The notes under the pieces: generated by a model | Databases searched by the model: none | What the model saw: the letters and a program-made list of their open reading frames with translations, nothing else | Told to the model about the DNA's origin: nothing | Position numbers and translations under genes: made by a program | DNA from: Bog-366 sp963722555 | Lineage (GTDB): Bacteria > Acidobacteriota > Terriglobia > UBA7540 | Reading direction: 5' to 3' | Assembly: GCA_963722555.1 (NCBI GenBank) | Contig: CAVRNQ010000007.1 | Span: 558,001 to 622,000, forward strand | Length of the DNA: 64,000 nt | In this document: positions 26,084-35,607 of the stretch, in pieces | Layout: the number at the start of each line of letters is the position of its first letter | Position numbering within the stretch: the first letter of the stretch is position 1

Positions 26084-28657
26084 CTACGTAACTTCGATCT
26101 CGATGTGCGTCTTCCCCGCCAGGAGGTTCGAGGTAACCACGATATAGCTTGGATGAACTTCTCCCAGCGAAGTCGAGCGTAATGACGCTCGGTCGGCCGG
26201 ATGAATGTGGACGACAAGGTCGGCCTCGCAGGGCTTCAGAAGGGTGACTTCGACCTTCCAGCGAGCAGATCCCGCCGAGGGAGGGAGGGCCTGCGTGGTC
26301 CAACTGATCGGCCCGAAACGCGTGGGGCAATTATGCACTCGAATCACCTCACCGGGACTGAACCAGTGTTGGGGAGTGGCCTTCTGAAGATGGACAACGT
26401 TGCGATCGTGTTCTTCGTAGCACAAGAGCCAGCGTAGCCCCATGGTCGGTTGCAGTTCACTGTTGACCACTGCTGACCACCCGTAGGGGCTTCCCTCCCC
26501 CGGGTAGTTTCCAGGCAATAAAGTGTCTTCGGGGGCGTAACGGTTTCCCGAATCCATGGCCTGGCAGAGGTTGCCATAGAGAGTGAGCAGGAACAGGCGA
26601 TAATCGTCCTGCCGGATGCGCCCGGCCAGCGTGCCATGCTCCATGAAGTTGGAAGTGCGGGGATAGTCGCCATCGATATTCATCCCAAGAATTTGCTGGC
26701 CCGCGAGCTTGCGGTGCGTGAAGTGGCCGGTATCCAAGACGGGGTCGCCCCAGTCGCTCATCCACCAATCCGCCATGTAACGGTGGTTCTCGTAGCTGGA
26801 GAGCTCGCTGGGCTGGCGCTGCGTATCGAAGGCGGTGAAAGGAGTGATTCCGGCCTGCTTCATGGCCGGATTGCGGTCCTCCAGAGTGCGGGCCAGGGAA
26901 CGTTCGATGTCGGCGCGCATCTCCGCAGCCAGCTTTGCGATTTCCGCCGCCTCCCGCCGCAGGTCCGCGTCCTGATTCTCAGACCCCGCTCGCTCCAGGC
27001 AGCGCGCGTGCTCCTCAAGGCCGCGCCAGATCCACGCCGCGTTCTGGTAATAGAAGGGGTGCGACTCCGGAAAGTCATTTTGTGGATCACCATTGTCCGC
27101 TTCGGGCGAGCCCCAGATCAGCCCATGGCGAGGGTCACCGGCCGGGAAGGCTTCCTGAGCATAGCGATAGCGGCGGACCACAAAGTCGATCATCTTCCGC
27201 AAAACCGGCAGGCGTTTGTGGAAAGCCTCCAGGTTCTGCGTGTAATCGTAGGCGCGTGCGGAAGTCTCCAGGAAAATGCCGGCATTGAGCGGCGCCTCCA
27301 CCTGGTCCTGCGTGTTGTAGAGGAAGTTACCGTCAGAAAGGATGTAATGGTCGAGATAGTGCTGGAAGTAGGGTTCAACCTGCTCACCGAGACCCCACAA
27401 CTGCTGCGCCCACACGAATTCGTAATGCGCCACGGGAAAGAGTGCATGGCTGCGCACGGGAATCTTGGTGTAGGCGCCTTCACCGACCTGGTAAGTGGGT
27501 TCCAGCCCATGGTAACCGCAACGCGAAAGCACGATGCCGGCGCGCGCCGCATCGCTTAGCCATGCATCCGGAATCTCCACTTGCATGCCGGCAGCGAAGA
27601 AGTTGCGCCACCGGTTCCAGATGCCCACCAGGGCGGAGAAGAAATCTTCCGCCGCGCCATTCCAGTAGTGCTCCGTGAACCCTGAGGCGGGGATGGCCTC
27701 CTTGGCGTTCGTATCCCCGGCGGGGATGAGTTTGCCGCCGGTGTCTTTCGGAAGCAGAACACGCACGCGGCCCAGGGGCCGGGCGTCCACGCCATCCGGA
27801 AGGATCATCATGACCTCGTACCCGACCTGAAAGCGCGGATTCCACACCCCGATGTCCGCAGCCGGCAGAAACCCTCCCAGTAACGTGCGCTTGCTATAGC
27901 CCGGGACATACTCGTACAGATACTCGGAAGGCAGGAAGCGGCGCGGGTCGAACAACCGTCCGACAAGGTCGGGCGCCCAGGCTGTTTGCGGGTCGGCGGC
28001 CATTTGCCGGGATTTCCCGTCAGCTTCCAGGAACAAGGATCGCTCCGGCCCCGCCTCTTCATTGGCGACCAATGTCCAGCCGACAAACTCCGGCCCCAGC
28101 GCGGCTACATTTTCGTAGCAGGGGTCTTCGTCAGAGTTCAGGATGTAATCGCCGCAGACGTCGGGACCGGGAACATACTGCCGCGGCCGCTCGAGCTTCA
28201 CGTTATGGGGGGTCGAAGTGGGACGAGGGCGGATTTGGGCGAGGTTGCCGATGCGCTTGGGAATTCTCGCAATTTCCCCCATCTCGGTCACGTAAACAAT
28301 GACCCCCTGGTGGGTCACATGCCTTTCAAAAACGGCAGTGGGCGTTCCATTCAGCCAGGGGAGGATGGCAACCAGTTGCCAGCCCCCGATCCCCTCTCCA
28401 ACCGCCATCGTCTTCTTCTCATTTCCCCATCTCACGGTGGCTTTTCCGCCTTCAAAAGAAACCACGTGTGGTGAGTTCTTGAGCTCCTCCTGCTCACCCG
28501 GCAGCAGCAGGTTATATTCATTCACAATCCGGCCGGGAGTGTACCGGCCCTTGGGCAAGATGGTGGCGCTCGCGGCCGCGGCTTCGAGACTATGGGGAGC
28601 CAGCGCGGCCAAGGCCGGAGTGGCGGCGGCGCGTTGCAAGAAAGCTCTTCGTTTCAT
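26084..28657 (-). CDS. Tat-exported six-hairpin glycosidase-like protein, family unknown
   Basis: An 857-residue protein starting MKRRAFLQRAAATPALAALA, a twin-arginine-like export signal (RRAFLQ). The central part reads like an (alpha/alpha)6-barrel glycosidase: YEFVWAQQLWGLGEQVEPYF, APLNAGIFLETSARAYDYTQ, GLIWGSPEADNGDP (acidic pair) and YYQNAAWIWRGLEEHARCLE. The C-terminus (WKVEVTLLKPCEADLVVHIH) looks like a beta-sandwich. I cannot name a GH family. Only 9 bp separate its start from the stop of an upstream beta-helix remnant, so it was part of an operon. Its place among rhamnosidase and fucosidase genes suggests a polysaccharide role (inference). Confidence 0.7.
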   Translation of the reverse strand: MKRRAFLQRAAATPALAALAPHSLEAAAASATILPKGRYTPGRIVNEYNLLLPGEQEELKNSPHVVSFEGGKATVRWGNEKKTMAVGEGIGGWQLVAILPWLNGTPTAVFERHVTHQGVIVYVTEMGEIARIPKRIGNLAQIRPRPTSTPHNVKLERPRQYVPGPDVCGDYILNSDEDPCYENVAALGPEFVGWTLVANEEAGPERSLFLEADGKSRQMAADPQTAWAPDLVGRLFDPRRFLPSEYLYEYVPGYSKRTLLGGFLPAADIGVWNPRFQVGYEVMMILPDGVDARPLGRVRVLLPKDTGGKLIPAGDTNAKEAIPASGFTEHYWNGAAEDFFSALVGIWNRWRNFFAAGMQVEIPDAWLSDAARAGIVLSRCGYHGLEPTYQVGEGAYTKIPVRSHALFPVAHYEFVWAQQLWGLGEQVEPYFQHYLDHYILSDGNFLYNTQDQVEAPLNAGIFLETSARAYDYTQNLEAFHKRLPVLRKMIDFVVRRYRYAQEAFPAGDPRHGLIWGSPEADNGDPQNDFPESHPFYYQNAAWIWRGLEEHARCLERAGSENQDADLRREAAEIAKLAAEMRADIERSLARTLEDRNPAMKQAGITPFTAFDTQRQPSELSSYENHRYMADWWMSDWGDPVLDTGHFTHRKLAGQQILGMNIDGDYPRTSNFMEHGTLAGRIRQDDYRLFLLTLYGNLCQAMDSGNRYAPEDTLLPGNYPGEGSPYGWSAVVNSELQPTMGLRWLLCYEEHDRNVVHLQKATPQHWFSPGEVIRVHNCPTRFGPISWTTQALPPSAGSARWKVEVTLLKPCEADLVVHIHPADRASLRSTSLGEVHPSYIVVTSNLLAGKTHIEIEVT

Positions 28658-28665
28658 CTCAGCAC

Positions 28666-28986
28666 CTATTTCGATGGCTGGTCTGCGATCACGGCTTTGG
28701 AGTCTGGAGATTCGACGGCGACTGCCTTGGCAGACGAGAAATGATTGTCGTGCACCCTTACAGGCTTACTACCCTCCTCGACTTTTATGCCGATCTGTTT
28801 ATTCGCAGAGGCATTATCTGCAATCGCAACTTCCTCCGTGCGGTTGATGAGAATACCAATGCGGTTCGTTTCGAGAGCGTTTTGCAGCAGCACGTAATCG
28901 CGCCTAGGGGCGGGAACAGGCGCGTTCTGGAATAAGTGGATGCCGCCAGGATGGCTCGCTAAACCTTTCCTGTATGACTCTTTCAT
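28666..28986 (-). pseudogene. right-handed beta-helix (pectate lyase-like) remnant fused to intron-derived codons
   Basis: The 106 codons form two parts. From about codon 15 (GIHLFQNAPVPAPRRDYVLL) the sequence shows parallel beta-helix repeats (NALETNRIGILINRTEEVAI, then ADNASANKQIGIKVEE), as at the C-terminus of pectate lyase-like proteins. The first ~14 codons (MKESYRKGLASHPG) come from a group II intron leader fragment (28945-29018). The N-terminal bulk of the beta-helix enzyme is gone. The stop lies 9 bp before the next gene, so the original operon order survives. Confidence 0.7.
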
Positions 28987-29018
28987 TCACTACTCGACGC
29001 CGGTTTATCCCGGCGCAC
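28945..29018 (-). mobile_element. group II intron 5'-region fragment
   Basis: On the minus strand it carries GCGCCGGGATAAACCGGC (28999-29016), then ATGAAAGAG, TACAGGAAAGG and CCATCCTGGC. The same order and nearly the same spacing occur at 40286-40345 inside the complete intron. It is a ~75-base relic wedged between a glycosidase-like gene and the beta-helix remnant. Confidence 0.75.
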
Positions 29019-29029
29019 ACCACGGACTG

Positions 29030-31342
29030 CTAGCCCTGGATGATTATTGCCTTTTGGAAAGCTGTAATTGCTTCCTGGCGGGTCAGCTGATGAAATTCGA
29101 TATAGCGGAGATCTCCAAGTGGCAGTTTCACCATCTTTGCGTTCCCCTTGACCTCGATCGACTTTCCGAACTCTCTCATCAGGGTCAGCTGTCGTGCCTC
29201 TAATGCCAGCTCCAAGAATGCTTCTCCTGAGGTGTGCCAGTATGCAACGTACACTTTTCTGTTGCGCTCGAATACAAAGGCCCGAGCGGGTACCTTCGCA
29301 CCTGCCACATCCTCTATTTGGTCCCAAGGTACAAGCACGAAATCTCCGCGCTCGTCCACCAGCAGAGTATGCTCCTGTTCCAAGTTGCGAAGCGCCATCT
29401 TCTGCTCTTGTGTCAACCATTCCCGGTCACGAACCTCCTCCCACCGGCGTATCACTTCCAAGTTGTCCGCTGTTCTCGGGTGAGCCTCCAAGGCCGACAA
29501 GAGGTCGGACCCACCTTCGGACAGCGAGATTGGGCAATCCCAGGCTGCGGCGCGACTCGAAACATACTCGAGCATATCCGGCTGAGTACCAATCGTTTCT
29601 TTGCTTGGCGCCCAGTATCCAATCCATCCGAAATTGATGCTCGAGAAATCTTTTGCCACCCTCTGGATTTCCGTGGCGGGATAAGCGCGTGTTGCTGCCT
29701 TGATTTGCTCCGGAATAACAGTATCGAACGCATTTCCCCGCGTGACAATATGCCAGCTGAAATGGGACTTGCAGGACCCCTCTGCATAGAGGGGTTCCGG
29801 TCGCAGGGAGTTAACTATGATCCTCTGCGCCTGAGACACCGTGTACCAGTAAGGAGCTGGCACCTGTTCAGCGCCGTCAAAGTATAGAAACTTGAATCCC
29901 ACCTGCTCATATATCGCCTTGATTCGTTCCGCCACTTCCAATTGAATACTCGTATCTTGGGTTAACCGCATGAATAGCCAGGATGGCGCGCCTTCCCCAT
30001 ACATATCGAGCATTCCAACTCTAGAACTCATCTCATGCGAAGCGGCGTGGGTGCCTAACGCGCCTCGCTGACAACCGCGGAACTGATAGGGTGGGTCGGT
30101 GGTGTATTCCTGATAAGCAACAAGCTCGTTTTGGATCTTTAAGATCCTCTTGCCGTCCGCCATAGTGCACAGCCGCGGGTTCTCTTCAATCGGAACAACG
30201 GTCGCCGAGCCATCGATATCTTCTGCCAAGGTGAAGCTCTGTAGTAGATTCAGACGCGGATCCGGTCTTGGTGTTACATAGGCATCTTCCTCGTGGACCA
30301 TCGTATAGAGGATGTGAAGTCCCGGAAGTATGCCGGCCCCGCTTATCTTCGCCACAATCTCTTTCAGATCGGCCATTCCTCTCGGATACTCCGGTTTCCA
30401 TGGGAAATGACCCACAGTCTTGGCAAAGGCAAGACAGTAAACATTCATCGCTCGGAGACCGCCCATCTTGGCAAACTTAATCTGCCGCTCAGCGTCTTGC
30501 GGAGTCATCGTGATCGGTTGGTAATAGGAATACTTGTATTCTTTTCGGCGGCGGCTCTCGACGCCCCTAGGGAGGTTAAAGTCCTCTTCCACCCGAGCAA
30601 TTCGATCGAGTAGTTGCGGCGTCGTTGTCGTAATCAGAGCTGCTCCCACGCCTTCCAATTGCACATCCCTCACTGTCCCTGCTTGGAACAAGTGGTACCC
30701 GCCACGGTCCATTGCATCAATCTGCGCATATGGGTCTGTTCCCAAAAGGTTGACCGCAACGGTTTCGTCCCACATTACGTTCAGCCATTCACCCAAGTTC
30801 TTCCGGTCCTTTATAGGTAGTTGCACGAACAAAGTTTCGTCAATGGTAGTTTTTTCCTTTGGCCTGACCGGAGTATATCCGTTATATGCAAGACCTAAGA
30901 GCCGGAACGCAATATACGCGTCGGTGATTTTGAGCCCGATGGCCGCCTCATAGCCCACACTTGTGAAGCTCACGATTAATCGGTCGCCTTCCCGTCGTAC
31001 TCGATCGGCAGGGAAGTCCGTTTTCTTGGCGGGGTAAGCTAGCTGTAGTTCGTTATCATACGGACGGTATTGCGTCACGTTGAACATTGGTATTTGTATA
31101 TCTCTCGCCAGACACTCCTGCCCGCTAGGCTTATGGACCAAGCTTTTAGCTGAGCCGCTGGAACCTATTAAGAGACGCATCTCGGCGTTCTCAAGCACTA
31201 TCGCCCCAGGTTCCGCATGAAATGCCCCATTATTAGACGAACCACTCACATCTTCGCTACGCGGCTGAGCGCGCAGAGTTTTAGCCCAGGGAAGAAGGCT
31301 CAAAAATCCTGCATCTTTCATAAACGCTCTTCGGTCACTCAT
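29030..31342 (-). CDS. Tat-exported TIM-barrel glycosidase-like protein, family unknown
   Basis: A 770-residue protein. ATG 31342 follows aaggagatcgca (strong ribosome site) and opens a twin-arginine-like signal, MSDRRAFMKDAGFLSLLPWA. An upstream in-frame start would add 42 residues and lose both. After a beta-rich N-terminal domain (IVLENAEMRLLIGSSGSAKS) there is a barrel-like region with GLRAMNVYCLAF, ILPGLHILYTMVH, FKFLYFDGAEQVP (Asp as possible catalytic residue) and INFGWIGYWAPSKETIG. A small beta domain closes it. I cannot assign a GH family. It is the distal neighbour of the beta-helix remnant and the six-hairpin protein on the same strand. Confidence 0.7.
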   Translation of the reverse strand: MSDRRAFMKDAGFLSLLPWAKTLRAQPRSEDVSGSSNNGAFHAEPGAIVLENAEMRLLIGSSGSAKSLVHKPSGQECLARDIQIPMFNVTQYRPYDNELQLAYPAKKTDFPADRVRREGDRLIVSFTSVGYEAAIGLKITDAYIAFRLLGLAYNGYTPVRPKEKTTIDETLFVQLPIKDRKNLGEWLNVMWDETVAVNLLGTDPYAQIDAMDRGGYHLFQAGTVRDVQLEGVGAALITTTTPQLLDRIARVEEDFNLPRGVESRRRKEYKYSYYQPITMTPQDAERQIKFAKMGGLRAMNVYCLAFAKTVGHFPWKPEYPRGMADLKEIVAKISGAGILPGLHILYTMVHEEDAYVTPRPDPRLNLLQSFTLAEDIDGSATVVPIEENPRLCTMADGKRILKIQNELVAYQEYTTDPPYQFRGCQRGALGTHAASHEMSSRVGMLDMYGEGAPSWLFMRLTQDTSIQLEVAERIKAIYEQVGFKFLYFDGAEQVPAPYWYTVSQAQRIIVNSLRPEPLYAEGSCKSHFSWHIVTRGNAFDTVIPEQIKAATRAYPATEIQRVAKDFSSINFGWIGYWAPSKETIGTQPDMLEYVSSRAAAWDCPISLSEGGSDLLSALEAHPRTADNLEVIRRWEEVRDREWLTQEQKMALRNLEQEHTLLVDERGDFVLVPWDQIEDVAGAKVPARAFVFERNRKVYVAYWHTSGEAFLELALEARQLTLMREFGKSIEVKGNAKMVKLPLGDLRYIEFHQLTRQEAITAFQKAIIIQG

Positions 31343-31524
31343 TGCGATCTCCTTATAGTAAATTCGAGAGTTCCATCTTTGAATTCCGGTTTGTCCTGTC
31401 AAAAGCAGCCCAGGAAGCGCCCTGACACGCGCCAGTGTATCAATTAAAGAACTCCTTATCTTTCCCACATAACTCTATGGCCGTGTGACGGGCAACAATC
31501 ATGCACAATCGAAAAGATCACGAC

Positions 31525-32646
31525 TTAGCCAGGATTTCCGTTTTGGCATCCTCCGCCACCGCAGCATACCCCCGACCGGCTCGTTCGCAACCACAATCTT
31601 GTAGTCGAGACGCCGGGCGAGCTCTCCTGGAGCCGACAGGCCCCCTTCGAGATGAAGTCAGCCACCACCTTGACCCGTGTCCCCGCGATCTCTCGGACAC
31701 CTCGCCCTCTCTCTTGCTCGTTCCCGAGATTCTCCCAACCGGGAGGGGACTCTAACCTGCTGGCATGGCCCAACAGAAACTGAATCTGTTCGATCTCGCC
31801 TCCTGTTGTATGGCACAAGCGAGCGCAACTTCGGCGCAAATCGTGTGGGGCCAGCTTCTCAATCCCAGCACGCTTCGCGCAGTTTTTCACGACATACCAG
31901 ACGACATTCTGCGTCACGCCGCTGCCCCACAGTGCGCCGTTCTTCCGGATGGCTCGAAACAACCTATTCTCGCTAATGCTGGCAGCAGAGGTCCAACTGT
32001 CATTTGCGCTCTTTACCCAGAGCGGCATCGGCACCGTTCGCACATGGCCGGCCTTACCTACCAAGTCGACAATCGCCCAATGTCCGTCCCGCCGTTGAAT
32101 CTTTTCGATCTCCAGGTTGGCCACCTCAGATCGTCGAAGGCCGCAACCGAGCAAGAGACCCAGCATGGCGGCGTCTCGTTTGCCGCGAAGCGTGTTTGTA
32201 CGCACGGCGGCCAGAAGTTGCTGACCCTCCTCGACCGTCAGCCAATTGCCGACCTGTTGTCCGAGCCGTTTCACGCCTTTGACCCGGCAGATACCGGCCA
32301 CCAGCTCGGGGCTGAGCAGGCCACTGTCCGACGCCTCGTAGGCAAGCCTGCGAACCGCCGCCAGGCGAAGGTTTATCGTTGCGGGGGCCAAGGGGATACT
32401 CTCCAAGTGCATGCGATAATGCAGGACGACGATTCGATTCAAGGCCAGCCTGGGTTCCGCGCAATACCAGGCAATGAATTCGTCCATCGCGTGCTGGTAG
32501 GAGCGGCGCGACTGCAGAGAGCCGAGGGTGTTCAAAACAGAAGTCTTCGATTGGTCCAATTCCGGAAGTGTCAAAGCTCGGGGCTTATGATTCGAGTGCT
32601 GGCGACTCTGTTTCCTCATAGAAGCGGCCTCCTTAACCGCTTCCAT
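31525..32646 (-). pseudogene. tyrosine recombinase lacking its C-terminal Tyr
   Basis: The first ~300 residues are a tyrosine recombinase: core-binding domain (SRRSYQHAMDEFIAWYCAEP), Arg in GCGLRRSEV, Lys in GKAGHVRTVPM, box II PHDLRRSCARLCH and LGHAS. Immediately after LGHAS the expected segment carrying the nucleophile Tyr (TTERYLG-like) is replaced by unrelated residues (RLESPPGWENLGNEQ and beyond). The enzyme therefore lacks its catalytic tyrosine and is a truncated remnant. It differs in subgroup from integrases 1 and 2. Confidence 0.8.
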
Positions 32647-32810
32647 CAGTTGTAAAGCGTGGGTAACGAAATGGCTGGGTCTTCGCTTCAGCGTATGGAT
32701 AGGGGATTTACCATCAGCCCCCGGGGCGGGATGGTTCTGTTGTTCCTATGGATTATTGAGTTATGTAGCCCGATTGAAGTTTTGACGAGCCTGTGAAGGG
32801 GGTAAGTCTC

Positions 32811-33017
32811 ATGGATGGACGGAACCGAAGTGATGTGGCGCGTGGAGCAGACGTTTCAGTTGTCCTCAAAGAGGACCAACCTACAGGGAAACAGACCCGA
32901 GGCATCGTCCAGGACCTTCTCACGAGGTCCGGGTTTCACCCGCGCGGGATCAAAGTGAGGCTGCAGGGCGGTAAGGTCGGCAGGGTTCAAGTCATCCATA
33001 GCGCCGGGCATCCTTAG
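32811..33017 (+). CDS. ywbE: YwbE family small protein
   Basis: A 68-residue protein matching the YwbE (DUF2196) family along its full length: MDGRNRSDVARGADVSVVLK, EDQPTGKQTRGIVQDLLTRS and FHPRGIKVRLQGGKVGRVQ. I chose the ATG at 32811, preceded by gaagggggtaag; six extra codons upstream (MKGVSL) are not part of the family. The fold is a small beta-barrel of unknown function. It stands alone in a gene-poor stretch. Confidence 0.88.
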   Translation: MDGRNRSDVARGADVSVVLKEDQPTGKQTRGIVQDLLTRSGFHPRGIKVRLQGGKVGRVQVIHSAGHP

Positions 33018-33492
33018 TCGTGCTTAGTTGCGGCGGGCCCAGCGGCCGCAGGCATGAAGGCGCGTGAGCAGCTGAATCTGGCTGGCGCAAATAGACGTCT
33101 ATGGCGTTCTTGGGCCATAGCGCTCTAGGCAAACGGTCGGGTCCATTTGGCTCCTTTTCGCAGCCGACGGCGCAAGGGGAGAAAAATTGGATGACCAGAC
33201 TGCCTACTGCGTAGACAAGACGTGGTCGCTGGATTCGGCCTGAAGACCAGCTTTTCAAACTTCAACTTTGCAACATGCATTGCTGATAAGTCAGCGTAGA
33301 CAGCGTCCTCTTCCAATTGCTCAAGAGTCTCTGGAAAGTAACCGCCTGTTCAACATCGAGTCTTAACCTCCGTTCAAAACAGGTACGATTCGCCGTGGTA
33401 AAAGGATCGCAGCCCCCCGCCGTGACAGGTGGCCCAACGCAGTATAACCTCGGTGGGATCTAGACACCCAGCTCCTGAAACCCAGCCCGGGG
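33018..33492. other. 475 bp spacer, nothing recognised
   Basis: Convergent spacer between the YwbE gene and the broken glycosidase. I see no gene, RNA or clear repeat in it. Confidence 0.4.
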
Positions 33493-35535
33493 CTATTCCA
33501 CGACCAGTACGCGATGGATATCAACGCGGGGCACATTTACCGTGATGGTTCCAGCTTCATATGTCCACTCAAGGGGACCGTCGTTCGGAACAATTGATAC
33601 GGACCTGGGTCGGGTTTGACGGCGAATGCGCACGCGGACTCTTTCGACCGGGACCAACTCCTCGACGATCACCCGGTGGGGTGATAGCGTTTCACCCGCG
33701 CCGCGATTGATCAGGTTCACCAGCAACTTCTCACCTTTCTGCCGCAGCACCACCTCGAGCTGCGGTGGGGCATCCAAAGTCACAGTCCAGGGGATGTCCA
33801 ATGGCTGGACGAGTTCGCCGATGAACTTCCGCAGCGAGGGATAATGGCCTCGAAAATACTCTCGGAAAATCGGACCGTAAATGGCGATGATCGAACCCTT
33901 TCCAACCTGCCGCCGGGTCACGATGGCCTGGCGAGTCAGGTCCTTGGCCGGCTCCTGCTCCGTAAGACGATAGGCAAGAACTTGCGTCCCCGCGGAAGGT
34001 GTGACGGGCTGCCAGGGTGGCGAGACCGGAATAGCCTGTTTTCCTAGTGGCAAGAAGGTACGGCCTGTCATCAGCCCGCCGGCAGGGGAGGTGCCGACGA
34101 AAGTTGGATAAGCTTTGGCCAGATAGTCTCCACTTATTAAAACGTGGCCACCGGCTCGCGCGTAGTTGTCGAGCGCCTCGAGTATGCGGTCACTGATACA
34201 GATCTGCTCCGGCACAACCACGAGTTTATATTGGTTCATCCGCTCGAGTGCCGCATCTTCGGCAAGCAGATCGGTGGATCGTTGCGTTTCGAGGAACGCC
34301 TGAAGAGCGCCTTGGACCGGTTCCACCGCTTCACCAAAATTAAACAGGGGGGAATTGTTCGGGTAGTAATGGGTGGCGAGATGCAGGACGGCTGCTTGCG
34401 GGACCGTCTTCGATTTCCAGCAAGTGTCCCTGCGCGGGCGGCAAAATTGCGCCACCTCGGCAAGCAGGTCGTTGTGCCATCCGGTAAGCCATCCCGAGCG
34501 TTGCGGCGTCTCGTAAACCATCACCGAGCCGCCGAGGGCCACCACCTCGGAAACCTCCTGTTCGAGATGTGTCGCCGTTTTCGTGACCCATGGAGGCGGC
34601 GCGTCCATCTCGCCCGTTTTCGTGAATGACCAAGCCATCAGGTCCCAGCTCATCCTGCGGCTCTCCATGAAGCGGCCTTCCAGGGCGGCGCTGTCAGCTC
34701 CCCAACTCGAAGAGAAGTCCCCGCTCAGGTAATCGACCGGAGCCTGGACGGGGTCTGGTTCCCGCACGGTGTACATCCAGTTGCTCACCACGAGACAGCC
34801 CGGTTTGCGGGCGTGAACGGCATTGGTGTACTTCGTCACGTGTTCCACAAACAAGTCGCGGTGGAATTTGAGCCAGTCCTCCCAATGAGGCTGGCCGGCG
34901 TCCAACGGCGGCGTTTCGATTCCAGTTCGTCGGGCAAACTCCGCCTTGCAGCGGTCACACCAGCAGGGCAGCGCGGCCCAGTTCTCGCCATCCACCCAGA
35001 AACCGTCAATGTCGTACTTGTCGATGATTTCCATCATTTGGGGAATCATGAGGTGCTCGTCGTAACCGTGCAGTCGGCAGGTGATTCGTGTATCGCGTTG
35101 GCCCCGAACATCCACCCGAGCCCAGTCCGGGTGAAGCTCTACGGCGCGCGCGTCCCACACGCCGGAATAGTGGACGCCCAGCTTGATCCCCAGTTCTTTT
35201 GTCACGTCCCTCCAGATGCGCAGGGAGTCCTTCACAACACCCGGTGAAGTCGATCCCACCGTGGTTGGCCAGCTCGTATAGCCGGGATGGCCTTTGCAGT
35301 CCGTCTGAACCCAGTCCGGACGGGTCATGCGTAAGCGTTCACGCAGGTGCTCGGGTGTGAGCTCCCGGCCGAGTTCGGTGTCTTGTGCATTGGCGTGAAG
35401 GTCGTAATGAATACCGAGGAAAGCTTCCTCGTGTCAGTCATGCTGCGGATTGATCGTTTGGGACAGCAAAACGGAAGCGACGAAAAGCAAAAGGCCGCCG
35501 ATTGCCCCGGTGGCTAATGTGGCTGGCTTCTTCAT
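33493..35535 (-). pseudogene. secreted glycosidase-like protein with an in-frame TGA
   Basis: The full frame begins at ATG 35535 with a signal peptide (MKKPATLATGAIGGLLLFVA). It reads to NPQHD, meets TGA at 35434-35436, and continues in the same frame as HEEAFLGIHYDLHANAQDTE and then the 611-residue open part. The TIM-barrel-like body shows LGIKLGVHYSGVWDARA, YDIDGFWVDGENWA (Asp/Glu pair) and CWCDRCKAEFARRTG, followed by a flavodoxin-like middle (VVVPEQICISDRILEAL, GGHVLISGDYL) as in alpha-fucosidase or beta-galactosidase-like enzymes. Without readthrough only an unexported, N-terminally shortened protein from 35328 could be made. It lies 72 bp downstream of GH29 on the same strand, a likely operon. 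Confidence 0.8.
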
Positions 35536-35607
35536 GGCGAGACCTCGCGGCGTGGAAAGTTACGGTTCATGAAGCGGAATGGTACGGGTAACAACGCTCC
35601 CTGCTGC

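Noticed and set aside
35434..35436. TGA as a selenocysteine codon
   Set aside because: It lies right after a signal peptide in a glycosidase-like protein, with no redox motif and no selenocysteine genes in the window; a nonsense change is simpler.
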